The position numbers and the translations under genes were made by a program. Below, one piece after another: positions 1-8,018 of a stretch of DNA of 64,000 nucleotides. Position 1 is the first letter of the stretch. Every line of letters starts with the position of its first letter. The notes below the pieces were generated by a model. That model saw only the letters and a program-made list of their open reading frames with translations. It was not told the origin of the DNA and made no database searches. The stretch spans positions 124,001 to 188,000 of the forward strand of contig NZ_SOAL01000004.1 of NCBI RefSeq assembly GCF_004364775.1, read 5' to 3'. The DNA is from Comamonas sp. JUb58. GTDB taxonomy: Bacteria; Pseudomonadota; Gammaproteobacteria; Burkholderiales; Burkholderiaceae_C.

Positions 1-355
1 GAGCCTTCATGTCCTTCAGACGCTTGATCGAGGTCTTGACGGTCTTGAAGTTGGTCAGCATGCCGCCCAACCAGCGTTGGTCGACGTAAGGCACGCCAGC
101 ACGTTGTGCTTCGGTGGCCAGGATTTCGCGAGCTTGGCGCTTGGTGCCCACCATCAGGATGGTGCCACGGTTGGCCGACAGCTGCTTGATGAACTTTTGT
201 GCGTCCTGGAACAGAGGCAGGGTCTTTTCCAGGTTGATGATGTGAATCTTGTTGCGGCTACCGAAAATGTACTGGCCCATCTTGGGGTTCCAGAAACGGG
301 TTTGGTGGCCAAAGTGGACGCCGGCTTCCAGCATCTCGCGCATCGTAACGGACAT
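1..355 (-). CDS. rpsB: 30S ribosomal protein S2 (partial, 3' end outside window)
   Basis: Structural protein of the small ribosomal subunit. The first 118 residues are visible, beginning [17 protein letters not shown] and containing [11 protein letters not shown], both hallmarks of bacterial S2. The ATG at 355 is preceded by a GGAG-type ribosome binding site around 361-366. The reading frame is still open at base 1, so the C-terminal half (S2 is usually about 250 residues) and any downstream tsf gene lie outside. Identity is certain from the N-terminal sequence. Confidence 0.97.
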   Translation of the reverse strand, partial: MSVTMREMLEAGVHFGHQTRFWNPKMGQYIFGSRNKIHIINLEKTLPLFQDAQKFIKQLSANRGTILMVGTKRQAREILATEAQRAGVPYVDQRWLGGMLTNFKTVKTSIKRLKDMKA

Positions 356-764
356 ATATCTTCTCCGAAGGTTAGGTCTAAAATTCTGCCCAACTATCAC
401 GGCCGCCGTGCTTGTGCACCGCATGCCGCAACACCTTAGGTAGGCAGGTTTGCGATTTCGTTTTGAACCGATGTGGCAGACCACACTCGGCAAAACCCTA
501 GGATTCTAACATAGTCTGGAGCGGGGCGCGACGAAGTCACCCAGCCCCTGGGCACAAGCTGCCAATCTCCATACCAGCGCAAGCTGAACCCAAGCCCACC
601 GGTTCCAAGCTTGACGATTGCTTGCGTTTTTTGAGCCACTGTGGCGCCCCTTACCAGGACTGCCACAAAAAACTAGGCACAATCTGGTACTCGAACGCAC
701 GGTTTTTGCAAATGCTTGCATGCGCCGTGCCCCACTCTATGAACGGCCCCCTGTTTTTGTTGTT
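356..764. other. Divergent intergenic region rpsB / DadA-like gene
   Basis: About 400 bases without a convincing gene. It must carry the promoter and leader of rpsB on the minus strand; a TAGAAT hexamer at 503-508 (minus strand) is a possible -10 box without a good -35. The short open frames here lack ribosome binding sites and look like chance. No riboswitch or repeat recognised. Confidence 0.5.
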
Positions 765-2021
765 ATGAAGATTGCGATCGTTGGAGCAGGCATTGCAGGT
801 ATAGCAACCGCCTTCGAGCTGATGGAGGCCGGCAACGAGGTCAGTGTTTTCGAACAGCACCGGGCCGCTGGCGAGGAAGCCAGCTTTGCCCCCTCCGGGC
901 TGATGTGGCCCTGCGCCATCAACCCCTGGGGCGCCACCGCCTTCCAGCAGGCCCTGCAACTGGGCATGACGCGCCCGGCTTTCTCCGAGCTGCAGATCCA
1001 GGGCGGCGTGCTTTCATCCCCGCGCCGCTGGGCGCGCCGCCAGCAAGCGGTGGCCAAGAAGCTGCGCGACAGCGAAACCCTGCCCGCGCTGCAATCGCTG
1101 GAGCTGCTGGCCATGCAGCGCATGCAGCATGTGCAGGAGATGCTGGACATCAACGGCCAGTTCAGCCAGGGCCTGTTGTTGCCGCTGCGCAAGGAGCCCA
1201 GCGCCGCCGCACTGTATGAACTGACCCGGCGCCTGTCGGCCGCACATATTGATTACCAGCGCTGCAACGAAGCAGAAACCCGCGCCATCGAGCCCGGCCT
1301 GGCCACCGAGATACAGATTGCCGGCGCGCTGCACCTGCCCGAAGCCTGGTCGGGCAATGGACGGCTGTTCTCGCAAGGGCTGCTGCAGGCGCTGCAAACG
1401 CATGGGCTGAAGCTCCATACCCAGCAGGCCGTCAGCGGCATCCAGAGCGCCGGCCATGGTGTGCGCCTGCAACTGGCCGGCGGCACACAGGATTTCGATG
1501 CCGTCATGCTCTGCGCTGGCACCCACACGAACCAGCTGCTGCGCCCGCACCATGTACAGCTGCCCAGCGCCCCTATCTATAGCTACAGCGCCAGCATCCA
1601 GATCAGCGAAGAGTCCCTGGCCCCGCGCCGCGCGGTCATCGATCTGGAAAACAACATGATCCTGACCCGCCAGGGCTCGCGCCTGCGCATCAGCGGTGGC
1701 GCCGAGCTGGGCTACCCCGACAACCCCGAGCGCAGCGAAGACGCCCGCCACGCCCTTATTAGCGTGCTGCTGGAATGGTTCCCGGGCTGCATCCAGCCCA
1801 GCCAATCGATCCTGCAGATGTGGCGCGGCGCTCGGCTAACCGTTCCCGATGGACTGCCGGTGGTCGGCGCCTCCGGCATCCCGGGCGTCTGGCTCAATAC
1901 CGCGCACGGCGGCTTTGGCTGGGGCTTGTCGATGGGCTGCGCCCACCATGTGCGCCAGCTGGTCATGGGCCAGAGCACCAGCACCGCTCCGGAAGCCCTG
2001 GACCTGCAGCGCCTGCGCTAA
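765..2021 (+). CDS. FAD-dependent D-amino-acid dehydrogenase (DadA-like)
   Basis: A 418-residue flavoprotein of the DAO/DadA family, expected to oxidise D-amino acids (or a related secondary amine) to 2-oxo acids at the inner face of the cytoplasmic membrane. The N-terminus MKIAIVGAGIAGIATA gives the GxGxxG dinucleotide fold (residues 2-12), followed by the acidic end of strand 2 (VSVFEQ) and a SFAPSGLM segment typical of DadA. Near the C-terminus NTAHGGFGWGLSMGCA is the second FAD-contact region. The frame is open upstream to 618, but homology starts at the ATG at 765; there is no strong ribosome binding site, so the start is moderately sure. The substrate cannot be fixed from sequence. It lies upstream of, and probably is independent from, the NAD(P)HX repair gene. 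Confidence 0.82.
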   Translation: MKIAIVGAGIAGIATAFELMEAGNEVSVFEQHRAAGEEASFAPSGLMWPCAINPWGATAFQQALQLGMTRPAFSELQIQGGVLSSPRRWARRQQAVAKKLRDSETLPALQSLELLAMQRMQHVQEMLDINGQFSQGLLLPLRKEPSAAALYELTRRLSAAHIDYQRCNEAETRAIEPGLATEIQIAGALHLPEAWSGNGRLFSQGLLQALQTHGLKLHTQQAVSGIQSAGHGVRLQLAGGTQDFDAVMLCAGTHTNQLLRPHHVQLPSAPIYSYSASIQISEESLAPRRAVIDLENNMILTRQGSRLRISGGAELGYPDNPERSEDARHALISVLLEWFPGCIQPSQSILQMWRGARLTVPDGLPVVGASGIPGVWLNTAHGGFGWGLSMGCAHHVRQLVMGQSTSTAPEALDLQRLR

Positions 2022-2070
2022 CTACTTCGGCCAGCGGTCCGCAGCCAAGGGGCTGCGCTAGGATAGCGCC

Positions 2071-3648
2071 ATGCCTGCTACCGCCGCACCACCCTACCCC
2101 GCCTTACTCTCCAGCGACCAGGTTCGCGCGCGCGAGCAATCGCTGGCCAGCAGCCTCCCCCACTACAGCCTGATGGCCCGCGCTGGCGAGGCCACCGCCC
2201 GCCTGGCCTTGGCGGTGGCGCCGCATGCCCGGCATATCTGGGTGGCCTGCGGCGCCGGCAACAACGGCGGCGATGGCCTGGAGGCTGCCATCCATCTGCA
2301 GGCCGCCGGCAAGACCGTACACATCAGCCTGCAGCCCAGCGCCGGCAAAGCCCTGCCTACTGACGCCACCCATGCACTGCAACGCGCCCAGGCAGCAGGC
2401 CTGTCGATCAGCGAGCAGCCACCCGCGCATTTCGACCTGGCCATCGATGCGATCTGGGGCATTGGCCTGCGCGCCGACCGCAGCAGCCCTGCTGAAGACC
2501 CTGCGCTGACCTGGCTGCAGCGCCTGCTGGAAACCGATAGCGATGTGCTCTGCATCGACACCCCCTCAGGCCTGCTGGCCGATACCGGCGCCTGGTTACC
2601 CTGGCTGGCGCCCCTGGTGCCGCAAGCTGCCCGAGGACGCCGCTTCACGCTCAGCATGCTGGCCCTCAAGCCGGGGCTGTTCACCTTGCAGGGGCGCGAC
2701 TGGGCGGGCGAGGTCTGGCTGGCACCACTGTCGGCGCAGAACCCGGTTTGGCGCTGCGACCAGATACCTGCCGCCGACATCGACACCTCCGCAGGCACCG
2801 GTCAGTTGGTCATCCAGGCCCAAAACCCTCTGCCCAGCCACAACAGCCACAAGGGCCTGTTTGGCGATGTCGGCGTCATCGGCGGCCAAAGCGCCTGCCA
2901 CGATGGCCAGGGCATGGAAGGCGCCGCTATGCTGGCCGCCAGCGCGGCGCTGCATGCAGGGGCTGGCAGGGTCATGCTGCATTTGCTGGGCAGCAACCCT
3001 GCATCTGCCAGGCCCGCCGGTATTGCGGCGGACATCATGCTCCGGTCGCTGGAAGCCATGCGCGCCTCGCGCGGCAGCCTGGTCTGCGGCTGCGGTGGTG
3101 GCAGCCTGGTGGCCGAGGTCATTCCCCAGGCCTTGCAGCATGTGGGCAGCCTGGTGCTGGATGCCGATGCGCTCAACGCCTTTGCCGCCCAACCGGCACT
3201 GCAACAAACACTGCTGCAAAGGGCCGCCCAAGGCCATGCAACCGGGCCCACGGTACTCACACCCCATCCGCTGGAGCTGGCCCGCCTGCTGGGCAGCAGC
3301 ACCGAGCAGGTTCAGCGCGACCGCATTGCGGCCGCACGCCAGGCGGCACAGCAATGGCAGTGCCTGGTGGTGCTCAAGGGCAGCGGCTCGGTAGTGGCTG
3401 CGCCGGATGGGCACTATGCCATCAACCACAGCGGCAATGCCCGCCTGTCGATTGGCGGCACCGGCGATGTGCTGGCCGGCTGCATCGGCGCACACCTGGC
3501 AGTGCTACCACCGGGCAGCAGCTGGGCGGAGGCCTGGCAGCCGCTGCTCAATGCTGTATGGCTGCATGGCCATGCAGCCGATACCTGGCCGCCGGCGCGG
3601 ATGCTGACGGCATCGCGCCTGGCCAGCAGCCTGCAACGGCCCGGTTAA
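2071..3648 (+). CDS. nnr: Bifunctional NAD(P)H-hydrate epimerase / ADP-dependent dehydratase
   Basis: Metabolite-repair enzyme of 525 residues that restores damaged hydrated NAD(P)H. The N-terminal YjeF_N epimerase domain (about residues 10-225) has the motif GAGNNGGDGL at 61-70. The C-terminal kinase-like dehydratase domain (about 250-515) has the GGTGDVLAG nucleotide-binding loop near residues 461-470. The ATG at 2071 follows an AGGA ribosome binding site (AGGATAGCGCC then ATG). This is the fused form common in bacteria. It ends 16 bases before the convergent SDR gene. Confidence 0.93.
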   Translation: MPATAAPPYPALLSSDQVRAREQSLASSLPHYSLMARAGEATARLALAVAPHARHIWVACGAGNNGGDGLEAAIHLQAAGKTVHISLQPSAGKALPTDATHALQRAQAAGLSISEQPPAHFDLAIDAIWGIGLRADRSSPAEDPALTWLQRLLETDSDVLCIDTPSGLLADTGAWLPWLAPLVPQAARGRRFTLSMLALKPGLFTLQGRDWAGEVWLAPLSAQNPVWRCDQIPAADIDTSAGTGQLVIQAQNPLPSHNSHKGLFGDVGVIGGQSACHDGQGMEGAAMLAASAALHAGAGRVMLHLLGSNPASARPAGIAADIMLRSLEAMRASRGSLVCGCGGGSLVAEVIPQALQHVGSLVLDADALNAFAAQPALQQTLLQRAAQGHATGPTVLTPHPLELARLLGSSTEQVQRDRIAAARQAAQQWQCLVVLKGSGSVVAAPDGHYAINHSGNARLSIGGTGDVLAGCIGAHLAVLPPGSSWAEAWQPLLNAVWLHGHAADTWPPARMLTASRLASSLQRPG

Positions 3649-3664
3649 AGATCAGCCAAGGGGC

Positions 3665-4423
3665 TTAGCCACGGCCCACAAACGGCATCTTGGTGGCCAT
3701 CACCGTGTGGAACAGCACATTGCATTCCAGCGGCAGATTGGCCATGTAGAGCACCGACTGGCCCACAACATCGACATCCATCAGCGGTTCGGGCGCAATC
3801 TCACCATGCGCCTGCATGACGCCCTGGGTCATGCGCATCGCCAGCTCGGTGCCGGCGTTGCCCACATCGATCTGGCCCACGGCGATATTCCACTTGCGGC
3901 CATCGAGCGCAGCGGTCTTGGTCAGGCCCATCACTGCATGCTTGGTGGCAGTGTAGGCAATCGACATGGGCCGAGGCGCATGGGCCGAGATGGAGCCATT
4001 GTTGATGATGCGGCCACCCATCGGCGATTGCTGGCGCATCACACGGAAGGCCTGCTGCAAGCAATAGAACATGCCGTTGAGGTTGACATTGACGACATCC
4101 TGCCAGGTCTCGACCGGCAGTTCATCAATCGGCACCGCAGGCGCGCCGCGCCCGGCGTTATTGAACAGCATGTCCACGCGGCCAAACTGGGCGACAGCCG
4201 CATCAAACAAGGCCTTGACCGCCACCGGGTCCGCCACATCGGTGGGCACCACCAGGGCCTGGCCTGCATCTGCTGCATGGCTGGCCACTTCCTGCAAAGG
4301 CTGCTCGCGGCGGCCCGCCAATACCACGGACCAGCCATCCTTCATCAATGCCAGCGCCGCTGCGCGGCCAATCCCGGTGCCCGCACCGGTCACCACTGCA
4401 ATCTTGCGCGTCTTCTCGGTCAT
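3665..4423 (-). CDS. SDR family oxidoreductase
   Basis: A 252-residue classical short-chain dehydrogenase. Visible landmarks: TGAGTGIG nucleotide-binding motif near the N-terminus, NNAG in the fourth strand, NNGSIS with the catalytic Ser, and YTATKHA with the catalytic Tyr and Lys. The ATG at 4423 has an excellent site (AAGGAGTACGG then ATG). It is transcribed in the same direction as rnr and starts just after the rnr terminator, so it probably has its own promoter. The substrate is unknown. Confidence 0.85.
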   Translation of the reverse strand: MTEKTRKIAVVTGAGTGIGRAAALALMKDGWSVVLAGRREQPLQEVASHAADAGQALVVPTDVADPVAVKALFDAAVAQFGRVDMLFNNAGRGAPAVPIDELPVETWQDVVNVNLNGMFYCLQQAFRVMRQQSPMGGRIINNGSISAHAPRPMSIAYTATKHAVMGLTKTAALDGRKWNIAVGQIDVGNAGTELAMRMTQGVMQAHGEIAPEPLMDVDVVGQSVLYMANLPLECNVLFHTVMATKMPFVGRG

Positions 4424-4446
4424 CCGTACTCCTTGGTTCTGTCAAC

Positions 4447-4481
4447 AAAAAAGCCAGGCCATCGCTGGGATGGCCTGGCTT
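4447..4481 (-). terminator. Rho-independent terminator of rnr
   Basis: A perfect 12-bp stem, AAGCCAGGCCAT (4451-4462) with ATGGCCTGGCTT (4470-4481), followed on the minus strand by a run of U from the A-tract at 4447-4452. It lies between rnr and the SDR gene. Confidence 0.88.
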
Positions 4482-4505
4482 GGATCATAGTGAATTCACA
4501 GCAGA

Positions 4506-6773
4506 TCAGCGGCGTTTGCGCGGGGTCTTCTGTCCCGGTTGTTTGCTGGCACCTGCGCCGCGGTCATTGCCACGCGGCTTGCCGGCACCATGCGTGGCAC
4601 CCTTGGCCTTGCGCTTGAGGCTGGCGCGCTGCGCATCATAGGCCTCATCGCGGCCCTCACGCTGGCGGCTGGAGGGCGACGAGGCCACCTTGTTGGCCGC
4701 ACGGGCGCTAGAGGCCGGGGCACGGGCCGCATCCTCGCCCTCGCGCACCAGGCGGAAGTCGATCTTGCGCGCATCCAGATCCACACGGCTGACCTGGATC
4801 TGCAGGCGGGTACCGATGGTGTAGCGGATGCCGGTGCGCTCGCCGCGCAGTTCCTGGCGCATCTCGTCAAAGCGGAAATAATCGCCACCCAGCTCGGTGA
4901 TGTGGATCAGGCCTTCGACATAGAGCTGGTCCAAGGTGACGAACAGGCCGAACGAGGTGACCGCAGACACCATGCCGCTGTATTCCTCGCCCAGGTGTTC
5001 GCGCATGTACTTGCACTTGAGCCAGGCTTCCACATCGCGGCTGGCCTCATCGGCACGGCGCTCGTTGGCACTGCAATGCAGGCCGGCTGCTTCCCAGGCT
5101 TGCACTTCGCGCGATACGCGTTGCACGCGTTCGGCCTGCAGCTTTTGCTTGGGCGCTGCCACGCGACTGGCCAGGCGCTTGGCCAGCTTGGCCTCGGCCT
5201 CACCCGGGGTGGGCAGCAGCGGCAGCTGGTAGCGCTTGCCCAGCAAGGCAGCCTTGATGACGCGGTGCACCAACAAATCCGGGTAACGGCGGATCGGGCT
5301 GGTGAAGTGGGTGTAGGCCTCATAGCCCAAACCAAAGTGACCGCTGTTGATCGGTGTGTAGATCGCCTGCTGCATCGAGCGCAGCAGCATGGTGTGGATC
5401 TGCTGGGCGTCTGGCCGATCCTTGGTGGCCTGGGCAATGGCCTGGAACTCGGCCGGGCTCGGGTCGTCGCTGATCGACAGACCCACACCCATGGCCTTGA
5501 GGTAGCCGCGCAGAATGTCCTGCTTTTCGGGCGTCGGGCCTTCGTGCACGCGGAAGAGCCCGGGCTGGCCGCTTTGCTGGATGAAATCCGCCGCGCAGAC
5601 ATTGGCTGCCAGCATGGCTTCTTCAATCAGGCGGTGGGCTTCGGTGCGGGTGCGGGGCACGATTTTCTCGATGCGGCCGTTCTCGTCACAGATGATCTGG
5701 GTTTCGGTGGTCTCAAAATCCACCGCGCCGCGACGGCCACGCGCCGACAGCAAGGCCTTGTACACGTCATGCAGGTTGAGCAGATCGGCCACGCGCTCCT
5801 TGCGCTTGATCGCTTCCTGGCCCCGGGTGTTGGCCAGAATGGCCGCTACCTCGGTATAGGTAAAGCGTGCATGGCTGTGCATCACGGCGGGGTAGAACTG
5901 GTAGGCCTGCAGCTCACCATCGGCGGTGACCAGCATATCGGCCACCATGCACAGGCGGTCCACATTCGGATTCAGCGAGCACAGGCCGTTGGAGAGCTTC
6001 TCCGGCAGCATGGGGATCACGCGACGCGGAAAGTAGACGCTCGTGGCACGGTCGTAGGCATCGACGTCAATGGCATTGCCGTTTTGCACATAGTGGCTCA
6101 CATCGGCAATCGCCACCAACAGGCGCCAGCCCTTGGTGCGGCCGATCTTGGCGGGCTCGCAGTACACCGCATCGTCAAAGTCGCGCGCATCTTCACCGTC
6201 AATGGTGACCAGCGGGATATCGGTGAGGTCGATGCGGGCCTTGCGGTCGGCTAGGCGAACTTTGTCGGGCAGCTTCTTGGCCAAGGCCAGGCACTCGTCC
6301 GAGAACTCATGGGGCACGCCATATTTGCGCACCGCGATTTCGATTTCCATGCCGGGATCGTCGATCTCGCCCAGCACCTCGACCACGCGGCCTACGGGCT
6401 GGCCAAACAAGGCCGGCGGCTCGGTCAATTCAACCACCACCACCTGGCCGGTCTTGGCGACGCCGATGGCGCCATTGGGGATCAGCACATCCTGGCCATA
6501 GCGCTTATCCTCAGGCGCCACCAGCCAGACGCCGCTTTCCTGCAGCAGGCGGCCGATGATGGGCTGCGCAGAGCGCTCGATGATTTCAACAATACGACCC
6601 TCGGGACGGCCCCGGCGGTCGGTGCGCACGATGCGGGCGCGGACCCGATCGCGGTGCAGTACGGCGCGCATTTCATTGGCCGGGATGTAGATGTCGCTTT
6701 CGTTGTCATCCCGGATCACAAAGCCGTGGCCTTCACGGTGGCCTTGGACTACACCTTCAATTTCTTCTGACAA
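4506..6773 (-). CDS. rnr: Ribonuclease R (3'-5' exoribonuclease)
   Basis: Processive 3'-5' exoribonuclease that degrades structured RNA, takes part in rRNA quality control and helps degrade tmRNA-tagged messages. With the start used here it has 755 residues: N-terminal cold-shock-like domains (about 1-130), the RNB catalytic domain with IDGEDARDFDDAVY (metal-binding Asp cluster near residues 195-204), an S1 domain (about 590-670, GLFVTLDQLYVEGLIH), and a basic tail ending TPRKRR. The start is a TTG at 6773: AGGAGC lies 6 bases upstream and homology begins with SEEIEG. A longer frame runs upstream through the tRNA gene and is not real. Confidence 0.95.
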   Translation of the reverse strand: MSEEIEGVVQGHREGHGFVIRDDNESDIYIPANEMRAVLHRDRVRARIVRTDRRGRPEGRIVEIIERSAQPIIGRLLQESGVWLVAPEDKRYGQDVLIPNGAIGVAKTGQVVVVELTEPPALFGQPVGRVVEVLGEIDDPGMEIEIAVRKYGVPHEFSDECLALAKKLPDKVRLADRKARIDLTDIPLVTIDGEDARDFDDAVYCEPAKIGRTKGWRLLVAIADVSHYVQNGNAIDVDAYDRATSVYFPRRVIPMLPEKLSNGLCSLNPNVDRLCMVADMLVTADGELQAYQFYPAVMHSHARFTYTEVAAILANTRGQEAIKRKERVADLLNLHDVYKALLSARGRRGAVDFETTETQIICDENGRIEKIVPRTRTEAHRLIEEAMLAANVCAADFIQQSGQPGLFRVHEGPTPEKQDILRGYLKAMGVGLSISDDPSPAEFQAIAQATKDRPDAQQIHTMLLRSMQQAIYTPINSGHFGLGYEAYTHFTSPIRRYPDLLVHRVIKAALLGKRYQLPLLPTPGEAEAKLAKRLASRVAAPKQKLQAERVQRVSREVQAWEAAGLHCSANERRADEASRDVEAWLKCKYMREHLGEEYSGMVSAVTSFGLFVTLDQLYVEGLIHITELGGDYFRFDEMRQELRGERTGIRYTIGTRLQIQVSRVDLDARKIDFRLVREGEDAARAPASSARAANKVASSPSSRQREGRDEAYDAQRASLKRKAKGATHGAGKPRGNDRGAGASKQPGQKTPRKRR

Positions 6774-6834
6774 ATTATCTGCTCCTGTTTTGGAAGCCGT
6801 TTTTTTGATATACAATCTGATTCTTTCCTGAAAT

Positions 6835-6919
<85 letters not shown>

Positions 6920-7034
6920 AGTTTAACGACAAGTACAACTTGTTTTGTGAAAACGGTGAAAAATCAGTCTTAGCGGGCTGGTCCTACAGTGGTATTTTAG
7001 GAAAGTCGATAAGGGGCACTGCCCTGCATCATCA

Positions 7035-7119
<85 letters not shown>

Positions 7120-7124
7120 GACAT

Positions 7125-7156
7125 AAGCCGCTGCACTTTTTGTGCAGCGGCTTTTT
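7125..7156 (+). terminator. Terminator after tRNA-Leu copy 2
   Basis: A perfect 12-bp stem AAGCCGCTGCAC / GTGCAGCGGCTT with a T5 loop, followed by a T run. Confidence 0.92.
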
Positions 7157-7460
7157 CTTTGCCTGCGATGGGCATCCATCCCCCAAGCACCTGCCGCTTG
7201 GCGCACACCACAACGCCTGCAGATCCATCACAGCGCTCCACCCGCTGCAAACTGCGCACCTTGCTCTACGTACCGCATCGCTGGCAAGCCGCACTCCCCT
7301 TCTCTCCATGCAAGCCTCTGCATGGACCAAGCAGCCCGGCACCACCCAGATCAACGCACGGCAACAGCTCGACATCAAGAGGCCACAGACAGAAATCAGC
7401 CCCAAACCAGCCTCTCTGAAAAATTTTCCGCATTTGCCCAAAGCTGCCAAAAATCGACCC

Positions 7461-7466
7461 TATAAT
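7461..7466 (+). promoter_or_regulatory. -10 element of tRNA-Leu copy 3
   Basis: A consensus TATAAT followed by TGC, 17 bases before the tRNA gene. The upstream sequence CATTTGCCCAAA resembles the upstream sequence of copy 4 (CTTTTCCCAAA), which suggests a shared promoter design; the -35 match is poor. Confidence 0.7.
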
Positions 7467-7482
7467 TGCGGCTTCCCTGAAA

Positions 7483-7567
<85 letters not shown>

Positions 7568-7574
7568 AATAGCA

Positions 7575-7610
7575 AAAGCTGCTGCACACACAATGTGCAG
7601 CAGCTTTTTT
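7575..7610 (+). terminator. Terminator after tRNA-Leu copy 3
   Basis: A 13-bp stem AAAGCTGCTGCAC / GTGCAGCAGCTTT with a 7-base loop, then T residues. Confidence 0.9.
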
Positions 7611-7718
7611 GCATTGAGGCAGGCCTGAAAGTCGGCAGCGCTTAGCTACCCACACTCTCACGCTATCTTTTTTGAGAAAATTTTTGCACTTTTCCCAAAT
7701 CCGCCTCCAACCCGCCCC

Positions 7719-7724
7719 TATAAT
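7719..7724 (+). promoter_or_regulatory. -10 element of tRNA-Leu copy 4
   Basis: TATAAT followed by TGC, placed as in copy 3 (15 bases before the tRNA). The upstream segment parallels that of copy 3, consistent with duplication of a tRNA plus its promoter. Confidence 0.7.
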
Positions 7725-7739
7725 TGCTTCATCCTGAAA

Positions 7740-7824
<85 letters not shown>

Positions 7825-7830
7825 AACATC

Positions 7831-7864
7831 AAGCCATTGCACCCATGTGCAATGGCTTTTTTGT
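7831..7864 (+). terminator. Terminator after tRNA-Leu copy 4
   Basis: A perfect 12-bp stem AAGCCATTGCAC / GTGCAATGGCTT with loop CCAT, followed by T residues. Confidence 0.92.
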
Positions 7865-7964
7865 TGTCTGCTTGCAAGCAGGCTGCGGAGCCGTACACCG
7901 CACAGGGCTCCACACCCCAGCCACCCTGCCCACTCCCCCGAACAAGCCCATCAGCAGGCCCATG

Positions 7965-7997
7965 AAAAAACGCCCTGGCGGTCAAGCACAGGGCGTT
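7965..7997 (-). terminator. Terminator of the DUF349 gene
   Basis: Stem AACGCCCTG (7969-7977) / CAGGGCGTT (7989-7997). On the minus strand it is followed by a U run from the A-tract at 7965-7970. Confidence 0.85.
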
Positions 7998-8018
7998 GTT
8001 CAGGGGCGCTGTAGACGT

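Noticed and set aside
4539-6254. A 571-codon open frame antisense to rnr
   Set aside because: Shadow of rnr; no ribosome binding site and a compositionally odd protein rich in Gln, His and Ala.
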